Positions 1 to 7,753 of a stretch of 30,010 nucleotides of DNA are shown here, piece by piece. The DNA is from Actinobacteria bacterium UBA3028. Lineage in GTDB: Bacteria > Actinomycetota > Actinomycetes > Nanopelagicales > Nanopelagicaceae. A program made the position numbers and the translations under genes. The stretch spans positions 1-30,010 of the forward strand of contig DFDL01000030.1 in NCBI GenBank assembly GCA_002367715.1, given 5' to 3'. The first letter of the stretch is position 1. Every line of letters begins with the position of its first letter. The notes under the pieces were generated by a model. It saw nothing but the letters and a program-made list of their open reading frames with translations, was not told where the DNA came from and did no database searches.

Positions 1-1965
1 GATATCCGGGTCGCACTTGGCTTGCTGGATCTGCGCCACATTGCTGGTGAATCTGAACTTTCAAATCAAGTTGCAGCTGATGCGCTTGAAAATTGGCGGA
101 AGAGTCGAGAAAAGTTTCTGCCGAAGTTGCGAAAATCTATTCAAGAACGTGAAAACCGATCTGGCGAACTAGCATTTCTCTTGGAACCCGACCTTAAAGA
201 AGCTCGCGGAGGACTTCGAGATATAAATGCACTCCGCGCAATTGAAATATCGGGCGCCATATCAGTCTCCCTAACTCGGGTTGCTGAATCGGAGGCGCTG
301 CTTGCAAATGTCAGAGATGTATTGCATGGCGATAATTTAAGGGCTCGGGACTTATTGTTGCTAACCGAACAAGATCGGGTTGCTTCGGTAATGGGTTATG
401 CAGATGCAGATGCCCTGATGCTAGATGTAGCTAAAGCAGCTCGGGCTGTTGATTATTTAATGGATTTAACTTGGCATCGAATAGATTCAAAAGGTGGGCA
501 GAGTTGGCTTCGTCGCAGAAAAGATCAGAAGATTGATCAAGGATTAGTAATTCTAAATTCTGAAGTAACAATCGAAGATGGCTATGACATATCGAACGAT
601 TCGGCAATTGGTTTAAGAGCCGCTGCCGCTGCCGCCCAGCGCGGATTGCCGCTTTCGATTGATGCTTGCGTTCTCTTGTCCGAGAAATTTTCTTCGCTTC
701 CTAATCCATGGCCGAAGTCAGTTTTAAATGATCTGGTTTCACTCATTGGCGCAGGCTCACCAATGATTCGAGTTTTCGAAGCACTGGACCAAGATGGGCT
801 TATTGAAAAATGGATTCCAGAATGGTCGCATGTCAGATTCTTGCCCCAGCGAAATGTTTTACACCGCCACACAGTTGACCGACATATGCTCGAAACTGCT
901 GTTCATGCTGCCGCTTTAACTAGAACAGTTACCAGGCCTGATTTACTTCTCGTTGCCGCACTTTTTCATGACATTGGAAAAGGCTTTCCTGAAAAAGATC
1001 ATTGCGATTACGGCGAGGAATTAATCAGACCACTTGCTAAGCGGCTGGGTTTCGACGAGAAAGATTGCGAGACCATCGCTTTGCTCGTCAAAGAACATTT
1101 ATTGTTATCAGCTGTTGCAACTCGTCGCGATCTGGAAGATCCTGCGACTATTGGTTTTGTCGTTGAAAAAATCAAAGAGCCAGAAGCGCTACAGCTTCTT
1201 CACGCGCTAAGTATTTCTGATGGCGAAGCCACTGGTAAGAGTGCATGGAGTGATTGGAAGGCGGGCCTAGTTTCGACTTTGGTAGGCAAATGTCTTGCGG
1301 CCATGGCTGGAATTAAACCGGTCTCTCAACCAGATTTAGTTCCGACTAAAAGCTTGGTTGATGATATTTCGATAACCATCTTAAGTAACGAAAATAACGC
1401 AGAATCTCTAGATAACATTGAAATTGAGATTATCGCAAAGGACCAGACTGGTCTGCTTTCTGCTGTCGCAGGTCTGATGACAATTTCTAGATTTAATGTT
1501 CGTTCCGCCAAGACTCGAACCACAAATGAAATTGCAGTCATGCGCTGGATTGTTGAACTAGATGCAAATGCTCAACTGCCATCGGCCGAGAAGCTGACTG
1601 ACCAATTAAAGAAGGCGCTATCGGGCGAACTAGATCTCGGACGCAAGATCGAGGAGCGAAATGAGAATTATCGTAAGCATCCCGGTATTCCTACTCCGCC
1701 GCCGGTTGTGTTTGCTGCAAATGATCTTGCGACCAATGCAACAATAATTGAGGTTCGAATGCATGACCGCCCGGGAATCTTATTTAATGTAACTCGCGCC
1801 ATCTCTAGGTTCGGCGTGGATATCAAATCGGCAATTGTTTCGACCTTGGGAGCAGAGGCTTTTGACACCCTTTATGTGACCGATCTGGAGGGGCAACCTC
1901 TGACTGGAGAGCGTGCGCAATTACTTGCGACAAAAGTTGAAAATATTTTAATCACTCACCTTTAA
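1..1965 (+). CDS. glnD: PII uridylyltransferase/uridylyl-removing enzyme GlnD, 5' end missing
   Basis: The reading frame is open from base 1, so the gene starts before the window; the TTG at 22 is internal. GlnD modifies the PII protein in response to glutamine and so couples nitrogen status to ammonium uptake and assimilation. About 654 codons remain. Visible are the GlnD-type motif ARGGLRDINALRA, an HD phosphohydrolase domain (HTVDRHMLETAVHAA, then LFHDIGKGFPEKDH) that carries the removing activity, and two C-terminal ACT domains (around IIAKDQTGLLSAVAG and IIEVRMHDRPGILFNV) that would bind glutamine. The nucleotidyltransferase domain with its catalytic Gly-Ser and Asp residues must lie upstream, so about 100-200 residues are missing judging by family length. 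In actinobacteria glnD usually follows amt and glnB and precedes ffh, which fits the downstream neighbour. There is no terminator before ffh, whose promoter starts 5 nt after the stop. Confidence 0.95.
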   Translation, partial: DIRVALGLLDLRHIAGESELSNQVAADALENWRKSREKFLPKLRKSIQERENRSGELAFLLEPDLKEARGGLRDINALRAIEISGAISVSLTRVAESEALLANVRDVLHGDNLRARDLLLLTEQDRVASVMGYADADALMLDVAKAARAVDYLMDLTWHRIDSKGGQSWLRRRKDQKIDQGLVILNSEVTIEDGYDISNDSAIGLRAAAAAAQRGLPLSIDACVLLSEKFSSLPNPWPKSVLNDLVSLIGAGSPMIRVFEALDQDGLIEKWIPEWSHVRFLPQRNVLHRHTVDRHMLETAVHAAALTRTVTRPDLLLVAALFHDIGKGFPEKDHCDYGEELIRPLAKRLGFDEKDCETIALLVKEHLLLSAVATRRDLEDPATIGFVVEKIKEPEALQLLHALSISDGEATGKSAWSDWKAGLVSTLVGKCLAAMAGIKPVSQPDLVPTKSLVDDISITILSNENNAESLDNIEIEIIAKDQTGLLSAVAGLMTISRFNVRSAKTRTTNEIAVMRWIVELDANAQLPSAEKLTDQLKKALSGELDLGRKIEERNENYRKHPGIPTPPPVVFAANDLATNATIIEVRMHDRPGILFNVTRAISRFGVDIKSAIVSTLGAEAFDTLYVTDLEGQPLTGERAQLLATKVENILITHL

Positions 1966-1969
1966 CTAG

Positions 1970-1975
1970 TAATCT
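1970..1975 (+). promoter_or_regulatory. -10 element of leaderless ffh promoter
   Basis: TAATCT ends 6 nt before the ffh ATG at 1982. This is the spacing seen at most unit-starting genes in the window, and no Shine-Dalgarno lies between. Transcription should begin at the A of the start codon. No good -35 is visible. Confidence 0.65.
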
Positions 1976-1981
1976 CCACCC

Positions 1982-3436
1982 ATGTTTGAATCCTTATCCG
2001 CAAAGTTCCAAGGCGCATTCGCCTCACTTCGCAGTAAGGGAAGGTTAAAACCTGGCGATATCGATGAGATCGCTTTAGAAATTCGAAGCGCACTCTTGGA
2101 TTCGGACGTTGCATTAAGCGTTGTAGATTTCTTCATTGAGCAATTAAAGTCCAGGGCTGAAGAAGTGTTGACAGATTTAAACAAGTCAACAAACCCTGCA
2201 AATGCCATCTTTGAAATAGTTAACTCACTTTTAATTGAAATCCTTGGTGGCAGCGCCCGAAGAATTCGACTTGCCAAGAAGCCACCAACGGTTATTTTGC
2301 TTACAGGTTTACAAGGCGCGGGTAAGACTTCGCTGGCCGGAAAGCTCGCAAATTATTTGAAGGTCCAAGGAAACACTCCGCTCTTGGTTGCTTCAGATCT
2401 GCAACGTCCAAATGCTGTTACACAACTTCAAGTTGTTGGCGAGAGCATCGGGGTTCCGGTATTCGCACCAGAACCTGGAAATGGCGTGGGGGATCCAGTA
2501 AAAGTTGCCAAGGCTGGTGTGAAATTTGCTGAAGATAAATTACATAACATTGTAATTGTTGATACTGCAGGTCGCCTTGGTGTTGATGCCCAACTTATGG
2601 AGCAAGCGAAGCAGATTAGAGATGCAGTTTCGCCGGACGAAGTTCTTTATGTTGTTGATGCAATGGTTGGCCAAGATGCAGTCCGCACCGCTCAGGCTTT
2701 CTTTGAGGGTGTTGGGTTTGATGCAATCGTTCTTACTAAATTAGATGGTGATGCTCGTGGTGGCGCCGCACTTTCAATTACGCAAGTCACTGGTAAGCCA
2801 ATTATGTTCGCCGCAACTGGTGAAACTGTTAATGATTTTGATCTATTCCATCCGGATCGAATGGCCTCTCGCATCCTGGGACTTGGCGACATTCAAACTC
2901 TCGCCGAACAAGCTAAGGGCGCATTCGATAGCGATACCGCGGCTAAGTTAGAGGACAAATTCGCCAGCGGCGAAGATTTCACATTGGATGATTTCTTGGC
3001 TCAGCTAGAGGCAATGAAAAAAATGGGCTCGATGACAAAGTTGTTAGGCATGATTCCCGGAGCAAATTCTGGTGCCATGAAGAAGCAGTTAGAGCAATTT
3101 GATGAAGGCGAACTGGTGAAGACGCAATCGATTGTGCAATCAATGACGCCGCTTGAGCGAAATGATCCAAAAGTTTTAAATGGCTCTAGAAGATTGCGAA
3201 TTGCAAATGGTTCTGGCCGTCAGGTTTCAGATGTCAATTCACTTGTAGAGAGATTTACTCAAGCCCAGAAAGTTATGAAGCAGATGCGCACTGGCAAGGG
3301 GGGAATGCAGATGCCGCCTGGAATGCAGATGCCGCCTGGAATGCCACCTGGAATGCCATTGCCACAAGCCCCAAAGGTTGTAAATAAGAAGAAGTCTCGT
3401 TCGGGAAATCCAGCGAAGCGGGCGCTAGAGAGCTAG
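1982..3436 (+). CDS. ffh: Signal recognition particle GTPase Ffh (SRP54)
   Basis: Ffh binds signal sequences of nascent membrane and secreted proteins together with SRP RNA and docks with FtsY at the membrane. The 484-residue product has the N-domain helical bundle (about 1-90). The G domain has P-loop GLQGAGKTSLAGKLANYL, DTAGRLGVD (G3) and TKLDGDARGG (G4 with the SRP-specific insertion). The C-terminal M domain is rich in methionine (KKMGSMTKLLGMIPG, GSGRQVSDVNSLVERF). The tail is a Met/Pro/Gly repeat (GMQMPPGMQMPPGMPPGMP) followed by a basic end, typical of actinobacterial Ffh. The ATG at 1982 is supported by the -10 box 6 nt upstream and by the correct N-domain start. FtsY and the SRP RNA gene are not in the window. 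Length is normal for actinobacteria. Confidence 0.97.
   Translation: MFESLSAKFQGAFASLRSKGRLKPGDIDEIALEIRSALLDSDVALSVVDFFIEQLKSRAEEVLTDLNKSTNPANAIFEIVNSLLIEILGGSARRIRLAKKPPTVILLTGLQGAGKTSLAGKLANYLKVQGNTPLLVASDLQRPNAVTQLQVVGESIGVPVFAPEPGNGVGDPVKVAKAGVKFAEDKLHNIVIVDTAGRLGVDAQLMEQAKQIRDAVSPDEVLYVVDAMVGQDAVRTAQAFFEGVGFDAIVLTKLDGDARGGAALSITQVTGKPIMFAATGETVNDFDLFHPDRMASRILGLGDIQTLAEQAKGAFDSDTAAKLEDKFASGEDFTLDDFLAQLEAMKKMGSMTKLLGMIPGANSGAMKKQLEQFDEGELVKTQSIVQSMTPLERNDPKVLNGSRRLRIANGSGRQVSDVNSLVERFTQAQKVMKQMRTGKGGMQMPPGMQMPPGMPPGMPLPQAPKVVNKKKSRSGNPAKRALES
3302..3355 (+). repeat. Short tandem repeat in the ffh 3' end
   Basis: An 18-base unit (GGAATGCAGATGCCGCCT) occurs twice in tandem at 3302-3319 and 3320-3337. 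It is followed by shortened copies beginning GGAATGCCA at 3338 and 3350. It encodes the Met/Pro/Gly tail of Ffh, which could vary in length by slippage without changing frame. Confidence 0.85.
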
Positions 3437-3509
3437 AGAGCTGAATTTGGGTAATGAGCGCAGGGCTGGCAAGATTGGCACCCTGCAAGGGGCCCTCTAC
3501 CCCCAAGCG

Positions 3510-3537
3510 ATCTTCACCAATAGGTGGAAGATATTTT
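3510..3537 (+). terminator. Possible terminator hairpin after ffh
   Basis: ATCTTCACC (3510-3518) pairs with GGTGGAAGAT (3523-3532) with one bulged G and an AATA loop, followed by ATTTT. The T tract is short, so this may instead be a leader hairpin of rpsP. The rest of 3437-3617 holds a GC-rich stretch (GCAGGG/CCCTGC pair near 3461-3485) and must contain the rpsP promoter, which I could not place with confidence. Confidence 0.4.
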
Positions 3538-3617
3538 GAAAACAGGTTTTATTTTTCGAGTGACGCTCCCACTGTCGCAAGAGAATTAGCACCGCTTAAA
3601 ACAAGGAGAAAGCCTTC

Positions 3618-4196
3618 GTGGCCGTAAAAATTAGATTAATGCGTATGGGAAAAATCCGTACTCCACATTTTCGTATCGTAGTTTCAGATTCACGTGCTGC
3701 TCGTAACTCACGTGCAATCGAAGAAATCGGCCGTTATTCACCAAGTTCAGAGCCTTCACTAATTGAAGTTACATCTGACCGTGCGCAATATTGGCTATCT
3801 GTTGGTGCACAACCAACTGAAGCAGTTGCTGCGCTATTAAAAATTACAGGTGACTGGCAGAAGTTCAAGGGTCTTCCTGGAAGCGAAGGAACACTTAAGA
3901 CAATTGCTGAGAAGCCACACAAGCGCATTGCTTATGAAGCAGCCGTAAAGGATGCAATGAATGAGCCAGCAGATGGCGCAACAACAATGAAGAAGAAGGC
4001 TGCAGAGAAGTTAGCTGCCAAGGCAGCGCCTGTCGAAGCCGTAGCTGATGTCCAATCTGATGTCCAAGCCCCTGCAGAATCGAATGATGTCCAAGCTGTA
4101 ACCGAAACAGTCGAGGCAGAGGTTCCAGCTTCAGTTGAAACTAACGCAACTGAAACTCCTGAAACTCCAGCAGAAGCGGTAGCTGAACAACAATGA
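3618..4196 (+). CDS. rpsP: 30S ribosomal protein S16 with long acidic C-terminal tail
   Basis: S16 is a small-subunit protein needed for 30S assembly. Residues 1-100 carry the conserved fold (AVKIRLMRMGKIRTPHFRIVV, DSRAARNSRAIEEIGRY, QYWLSVGAQPTEAVAALL). After about residue 108 comes a basic stretch (MKKKAAEKLAAKAA) and then about 65 residues of Ala/Glu/Val/Thr low complexity with three DVQ units. The total is 192 residues, against about 80-90 for the core protein. Actinobacterial S16 often has such extensions; this one is long. The start is GTG at 3618, chosen because AAGGAG at 3602-3607 is one of only two clear Shine-Dalgarno sequences in the window. It is first in the rpsP-khpA-rimM-trmD operon, and its stop overlaps the khpA start by 4 bases. 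Confidence 0.97.
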   Translation: MAVKIRLMRMGKIRTPHFRIVVSDSRAARNSRAIEEIGRYSPSSEPSLIEVTSDRAQYWLSVGAQPTEAVAALLKITGDWQKFKGLPGSEGTLKTIAEKPHKRIAYEAAVKDAMNEPADGATTMKKKAAEKLAAKAAPVEAVADVQSDVQAPAESNDVQAVTETVEAEVPASVETNATETPETPAEAVAEQQ

Positions 4197-4432
4197 TTGA
4201 CGAAGCACTAGAACATTTAGTTAAGGGGATTGTTGATAATCCTGATGATGTTGTTATTACAACAAAAGATCATCGTCGTGGGACAACACTAGAAGTTCGA
4301 GTAAATCCAGATGATATTGGCAAAGTGATTGGCCGCAATGGTCGCACTGCGCGTGCACTTAGAACTGTGGTCAGCGCAATTGCTGGTCGCTCAGTTCGAG
4401 TAGATCTCATCGAGGCAGACGAGGCTCGCTAA
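4193..4432 (+). CDS. khpA: KH-domain RNA-binding protein KhpA
   Basis: This 79-residue protein is a single KH domain. The RNA-binding GxxG loop is seen as GRNG in DDIGKVIGRNGRTARALRTV. The family (KhpA/YlqC) binds RNA, in Firmicutes together with KhpB/Jag, and affects cell elongation and small-RNA function; its role in actinobacteria is not established here. The position between rpsP and rimM is the classic one. The ATG overlaps the rpsP stop (ATGA), so translation is probably coupled. Full length for the family. Confidence 0.93.
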   Translation: MIDEALEHLVKGIVDNPDDVVITTKDHRRGTTLEVRVNPDDIGKVIGRNGRTARALRTVVSAIAGRSVRVDLIEADEAR

Positions 4433-4434
4433 TA

Positions 4435-4938
4435 GTGCAACTTGTCGTTGCCAGAATTGGTCGCGCACATGGAGTACTGGGTGAGGCGACAATAGAAGTT
4501 CGCACTGATCAACCAGAAGATCGTTTTTATATTGGCTCTGTCCTAGCGACAGAGCCAAATACATTTGGTCCATTAACAATTACCTCAGTTCGTGATCACA
4601 ACGGAACCTTGCTCCTTGGCTTCAAAGGAATAAGTGATCGAAATCAAGTTGAACAACTCCGCAATGTTTTGCTGCTGGCAGATGTTGATATCGAGGCTGA
4701 CTCTACGGAAGATGATTTTCATGTCCAGCAACTTTTGCAGTGCCAGGTAAGCACCCAGGATGGAATCGAATTAGGGCCGGTAACTGATGTGATTAATCTG
4801 CCAGGACAAGATGTATTAGCAGTTGACTACAACGGCCGCGAAGTTCTGATTCCATTTGTTAAGGCAATTGTTCCAATTGTTGATGTCAAGAATCGTAAAA
4901 TTACCGTTGTGCCACCGGCGGGATTATTAGATGAGTAG
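4435..4938 (+). CDS. rimM: Ribosome maturation factor RimM
   Basis: RimM binds S19 and helps mature the 3' domain of 16S rRNA in the 30S subunit. The 167-residue product has the N-terminal RimM barrel (VVARIGRAHGVLGEATIEV, with FYIGSVL and LLGFKGISDRNQVEQLRN) and the C-terminal PRC barrel (GIELGPVTDVINLPGQDVLAV, VLIPFVKAIVPIVDV). The start is GTG at 4435, two bases after the khpA stop; the family motif begins right after it and no other start fits. The 3' end overlaps trmD by 8 bases, a sign of coupling in this operon. Confidence 0.95.
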   Translation: MQLVVARIGRAHGVLGEATIEVRTDQPEDRFYIGSVLATEPNTFGPLTITSVRDHNGTLLLGFKGISDRNQVEQLRNVLLLADVDIEADSTEDDFHVQQLLQCQVSTQDGIELGPVTDVINLPGQDVLAVDYNGREVLIPFVKAIVPIVDVKNRKITVVPPAGLLDE

Positions 4939-5641
4939 CGTAAATCGTTTCGATGTAATTACTATTTTTCCAGAGTATTTGGAGCCACTCAAACTCTCTT
5001 TAATAGGTAAAGCTGTAAACAATGGCTTAATTGAAATCGGGGTTCATGATCTACGGGCCCAAACCACTGATGTTCACGGTTCTGTCGATGACACTCCCTA
5101 TGGCGGTGGCGCTGGAATGGTGATGTCACCAGAGCCTTGGGGCAAAGCAATTGACGCAGTAGCCGAACTTGCTCCGAATGAAATTCACGAGCTAATTGTT
5201 TTAACTCCAGCCGGCAAAAAATTGACACAAGAGTTAGCTCAAACTCTTACTAAATCAAAGCACTTAATATTTGCTTGTGGACGTTATGAAGGTATCGATG
5301 TTCGAGTTGGTGATTTCTATTCGAGTGCTAAAAACTTTAAGGTCCGCGAAGTTTCGATCGGTGATTATGTTTTAGGTGGCGGGGAAGTTGCTACCTTGGT
5401 AATTATGGAGGCGATTATTCGCCTGCTTCCCGGCGTCATTGGAAATAGCGCGTCATTGGATGAAGAGTCACATACCTTGAGCAACGATGGCGAAACTCTG
5501 GTCGAATATCCGAATTACACAAAACCCAAAGAATGGCGCGGATTAGAAGTTCCTGAAATCTTGCTATCTGGCAATCATGGGGAAATTGCTAAGTGGCGAT
5601 TAGAACAGGCACTCATTCGCACCAAAAATCACCCAAATTAA
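4931..5641 (+). CDS. trmD: tRNA (guanine-37-N1)-methyltransferase TrmD
   Basis: TrmD uses S-adenosylmethionine to make m1G37 in tRNAs and so prevents +1 frameshifting; it acts as a SPOUT-fold dimer. Recognisable motifs are FDVITIFPEYLEPL at the start, DDTPYGGGAGMVM, LIFACGRYEGIDVRV, VSIGDYVLGGGEVA (the trefoil-knot SAM site) and EESHTL. At 236 residues it is a normal length. The ATG at 4931 lies inside the rimM end. It is the last gene of the operon: rplS, which usually follows, is absent here and a desaturase with its own promoter comes next. I see no clear terminator between them. Confidence 0.97.
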   Translation: MSSVNRFDVITIFPEYLEPLKLSLIGKAVNNGLIEIGVHDLRAQTTDVHGSVDDTPYGGGAGMVMSPEPWGKAIDAVAELAPNEIHELIVLTPAGKKLTQELAQTLTKSKHLIFACGRYEGIDVRVGDFYSSAKNFKVREVSIGDYVLGGGEVATLVIMEAIIRLLPGVIGNSASLDEESHTLSNDGETLVEYPNYTKPKEWRGLEVPEILLSGNHGEIAKWRLEQALIRTKNHPN

Positions 5642-5650
5642 ATCAATTTA

Positions 5651-5688
5651 ACTCGCGAGTAGCGTAAATCTTGCGCTAAGTTCCGCCC
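5651..5688 (+). promoter_or_regulatory. Desaturase promoter with palindromes (possible operator)
   Basis: The -10 box TAAGTT (5677-5682) lies 6 nt before the ATG at 5689, predicting a leaderless transcript. Upstream are a perfect 10-base palindrome ACTCGCGAGT (5651-5660) at about the -35 position, and an inverted repeat TAGCG (5660-5664)/CGCTA (5674-5678) that reaches into the -10. These are candidate repressor sites. Confidence 0.5.
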
Positions 5689-6657
5689 ATGGCATCAATC
5701 GATCCAAAGATTCAATCGCGGTTAATTCGTGATCTCGAACCTGCAGTTGCAGTCGAACTCGAGCGCCACGTTGCAACAACCAAAGATTGGTACCCACACG
5801 AATATGTCCCATGGAGTGAGGGTCGAACATTTGCCGGTCCACTAAATGGCGATGCTTGGGAAGCCAAGGATTCCAAGTTGAGTGCGATTGCTCAAGATTC
5901 ACTAATTTTGAATTTATTGACTGAAGATAATTTGCCGAGCTATCACACTGAGATTGCAACAGCAATGAGCCGAGATGGCGCATGGAACACCTGGATTAAC
6001 CGCTGGACTGCTGAGGAAGCGCGACACGGAATTGTTATCCGAGATTATTTAATGGCGACTCGCGGAGTTGATCCAAATGAGTTGGAAGATCTGCGTATGG
6101 CCCATATGACTGTTGGATATCAAACTCCTTATGAGAACGATATGTTGCATACAGTTTCATATGTAACTTTCCAAGAACTAGCCACTCGAATTTCACACCG
6201 CAATACCGGACGAATTTCGAATGACGAAACTTGTGAGGGAATGTTGGCGAGAGTGGCGCTAGATGAGAATCTGCATATGCTCTTTTATAGGAATTTACTC
6301 GGGGCAGCGCTAGAGCTAGAACCAAATGCAGCAATGATTGCAATTAGAGATGTAGTTACTAATTTTCAGATGCCAGGTGCAGGAATGCCTGGTTGGGGTC
6401 GCAAATCGGTGCAAATCGCGCTGGCTGGAATTTATGATCCTAAATCTCATATCGAAGATGTAGTTGCTCCAGTATTGCGGGCTTGGAATATTTTCAATCG
6501 CGAAGATTTCACTGGTGAAGGCGCTCAAGCTAGAGATGAACTTGCAAAATATCTTGCGGAGGCTGAAGTGGATGTAGCCAAATTCGTCGAAAAGCGCGAT
6601 AACCATTTTGATCGGCTAGAAGCTCGCGGGCAGAATCCAATCAGATTAAAGGATTAA
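5689..6657 (+). CDS. Acyl-ACP desaturase (soluble diiron, DesA/stearoyl-ACP type)
   Basis: The family introduces a cis double bond into acyl chains on acyl carrier protein, using O2 and ferredoxin, so it would adjust membrane fluidity. The 322-residue product is soluble. It carries the ferritin-like diiron ligands as EEARHG (about residue 111) and DENLHM (about residue 195), the paired E-E-x-x-H / D-E-x-x-H pattern of plant stearoyl-ACP and mycobacterial DesA enzymes. YHTEIA and FQELATRISH supply further helix glutamates. No membrane segment or signal peptide is seen. The ATG is fixed by the -10 box 6 nt upstream. The gene stands alone on its strand, and promoter palindromes suggest its own regulation. 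Which chain position it desaturates cannot be told from sequence. Confidence 0.9.
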   Translation: MASIDPKIQSRLIRDLEPAVAVELERHVATTKDWYPHEYVPWSEGRTFAGPLNGDAWEAKDSKLSAIAQDSLILNLLTEDNLPSYHTEIATAMSRDGAWNTWINRWTAEEARHGIVIRDYLMATRGVDPNELEDLRMAHMTVGYQTPYENDMLHTVSYVTFQELATRISHRNTGRISNDETCEGMLARVALDENLHMLFYRNLLGAALELEPNAAMIAIRDVVTNFQMPGAGMPGWGRKSVQIALAGIYDPKSHIEDVVAPVLRAWNIFNREDFTGEGAQARDELAKYLAEAEVDVAKFVEKRDNHFDRLEARGQNPIRLKD

Positions 6658-6781
6658 TCACCTTCATAAGAGGCACAGCGAGTAAGTCGGGGAATATTTT
6701 CGACACGCCGAGGGTTGATTAGGTAAGAAAGCTACTTATAGGACACTATCCGCCCTGATGGCAGTCAAATTGACAGTCGGT

Positions 6782-6837
6782 ACTACTAAATAAAGCAAGT
6801 CATTTTTTAGTAGTTAATAGAATTTTGAAGAAGGAGG
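6782..6837 (+). promoter_or_regulatory. Candidate DUF4193 promoter, 9-bp inverted repeat and strong RBS
   Basis: ACTACTAAA (6782-6790) and TTTAGTAGT (6806-6814) form a perfect 9-bp inverted repeat with a 15-nt spacer. Just after it, TAGAAT (6818-6823) could be a -10, giving a leader of about 12 nt that contains AAGGAGG (6831-6837) before the ATG at 6842. The repeat would then cover the -35 region. A TTGACA at 6770-6775 is an alternative -35 for a longer leader, but no well-spaced -10 goes with it. The rest of 6658-6781 shows nothing I can name. Confidence 0.4.
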
Positions 6838-6841
6838 TGCC

Positions 6842-7138
6842 ATGGCAACGGATTACGACACACCGCGAAAACAAGATGAAGAACTTCATGAAGAATCACT
6901 TGAAGAGCTAAAAGCTCGCAGATCAGATGCTCAATCAGGTCAAGTTGATATAGATGAGGAAGATGCGGCTGAGAATCTAGAACTCCCAGGCGCTGACCTT
7001 TCAGGCGAAGAGCTAACTGTCCGCGTTGTTCCAAAGCAGGAAGATGAATTTACTTGTTCTCACTGTTTCTTGATTCATCACGCTTCACAACTTGCGAAGG
7101 GCGAAGGAGCTAAAGCGGTCTGTACAGATTGCGTTTAG
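6842..7138 (+). CDS. DUF4193 family protein (small acidic, zinc-finger-like C terminus)
   Basis: This 98-residue protein matches the actinobacteria-specific DUF4193 family: the opening MATDYDTPRKQDEEL, a highly acidic middle (QVDIDEEDAAENLELPGADL), and a C-terminal CSHC ... CTDC pair that would hold a zinc ion. The biochemical role is unknown; homologues lie near the DUF3093 and dut genes in many actinobacteria, as here. The start is an ATG with a near-perfect AAGGAGG Shine-Dalgarno, unusual in this window and consistent with high expression. No membrane segment. The gene stands alone, with the DUF3093 gene convergent 46 bases downstream. Confidence 0.88.
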   Translation: MATDYDTPRKQDEELHEESLEELKARRSDAQSGQVDIDEEDAAENLELPGADLSGEELTVRVVPKQEDEFTCSHCFLIHHASQLAKGEGAKAVCTDCV

Positions 7139-7184
7139 TTCTAATTGTCTCTAATAATTTCTAGCAATTTAAAACAATATGAAA

Positions 7185-7667
7185 CTAGTGCTCGGCAACG
7201 CTTAATACTTTAGCTAATTGATCCGCTCTATTGGTGCTTACAAGCCAATAGGGGGTCTTATCTTCTGGGTCACGAAGTGAAATTTTTATAGCCCCTTTAA
7301 TCCAGAAGCGAATTTGAAGATAGCTTGCTGGATCGCTATCAACGCCACGAGCTCTTCTAAATTCATCATTTCCGAGGGGCTGGAAATTATGAATATATGC
7401 CCGTTGAATTGCGGCTGGTCCAACTATCAACCAGCCCTTAGTCACTGTAATTTTTAGCGCACTCGAATTTGCGGCAAGAGCTAATAAAATAATTAGAAGT
7501 ACAGTGGCAATTATTGTGGGTAGCAACCCAAGGGCGACCCAGATAGAGAATGAGAGCGAAGCAGCCATAAAAATCGCAAAGCCCCAGAGGCCAAAGCTCC
7601 AATTTAGTTTCTCTTGAAATAGCGGTGAGCCGTAGCTGAGATCCTTATGCCGATTAGCTCTACCCAT
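7185..7667 (-). CDS. DUF3093 family membrane protein
   Basis: The product has 160 residues, with two adjacent hydrophobic segments at about residues 28-48 and 50-68 followed by a soluble domain. The soluble part contains GWLIVGPAAI, FRRARGVDSDP and IKISLRDPEDKTPYWLVST, which match the actinobacterial DUF3093 family. Function is unknown. The ATG is supported by TAGCGT 6 nt upstream. The gene diverges from the thioesterase/dut operon with 86 bases between starts, and this neighbourhood (DUF4193, DUF3093, dut) is conserved in mycobacteria (Rv2699c, Rv2698 and Rv2697c, from memory). Confidence 0.82.
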   Translation of the reverse strand: MGRANRHKDLSYGSPLFQEKLNWSFGLWGFAIFMAASLSFSIWVALGLLPTIIATVLLIILLALAANSSALKITVTKGWLIVGPAAIQRAYIHNFQPLGNDEFRRARGVDSDPASYLQIRFWIKGAIKISLRDPEDKTPYWLVSTNRADQLAKVLSVAEH

Positions 7668-7673
7668 AGGCGC

Positions 7674-7679
7674 ACGCTA
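7674..7679 (-). promoter_or_regulatory. -10 element of leaderless DUF3093 promoter
   Basis: On the minus strand TAGCGT is followed by 6 nt and then the ATG at 7667. The same hexamer serves the acyl-CoA synthetase gene at 28883. Confidence 0.6.
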
Positions 7680-7741
7680 CGCCATTGATGACTTGGCAAA
7701 GATAAAACTTGTGAAATGTTTGCGCAAAATAAATCAAGGGT

Positions 7742-7747
7742 TAGGCT
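7742..7747 (+). promoter_or_regulatory. -10 element of leaderless thioesterase-dut promoter
   Basis: TAGGCT ends 6 nt before the ATG at 7754. No Shine-Dalgarno is present. Confidence 0.62.
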
Positions 7748-7753
7748 TAATCT

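Noticed and set aside
582..872. Long reverse-strand open frame inside glnD
   Set aside because: Shadow frame of a conserved coding region, with no start signal or family motif.
3437..3617. Possible SRP RNA gene next to ffh
   Set aside because: None of the conserved SRP Alu or domain IV loop sequences (such as GGAAGGAAGCA) are present.
6758..6793. An 11-codon ORF (MAVKLTVGTTK) upstream of the DUF4193 gene
   Set aside because: No TANNNT box at the 6-7 nt spacing and no Shine-Dalgarno; likely chance.
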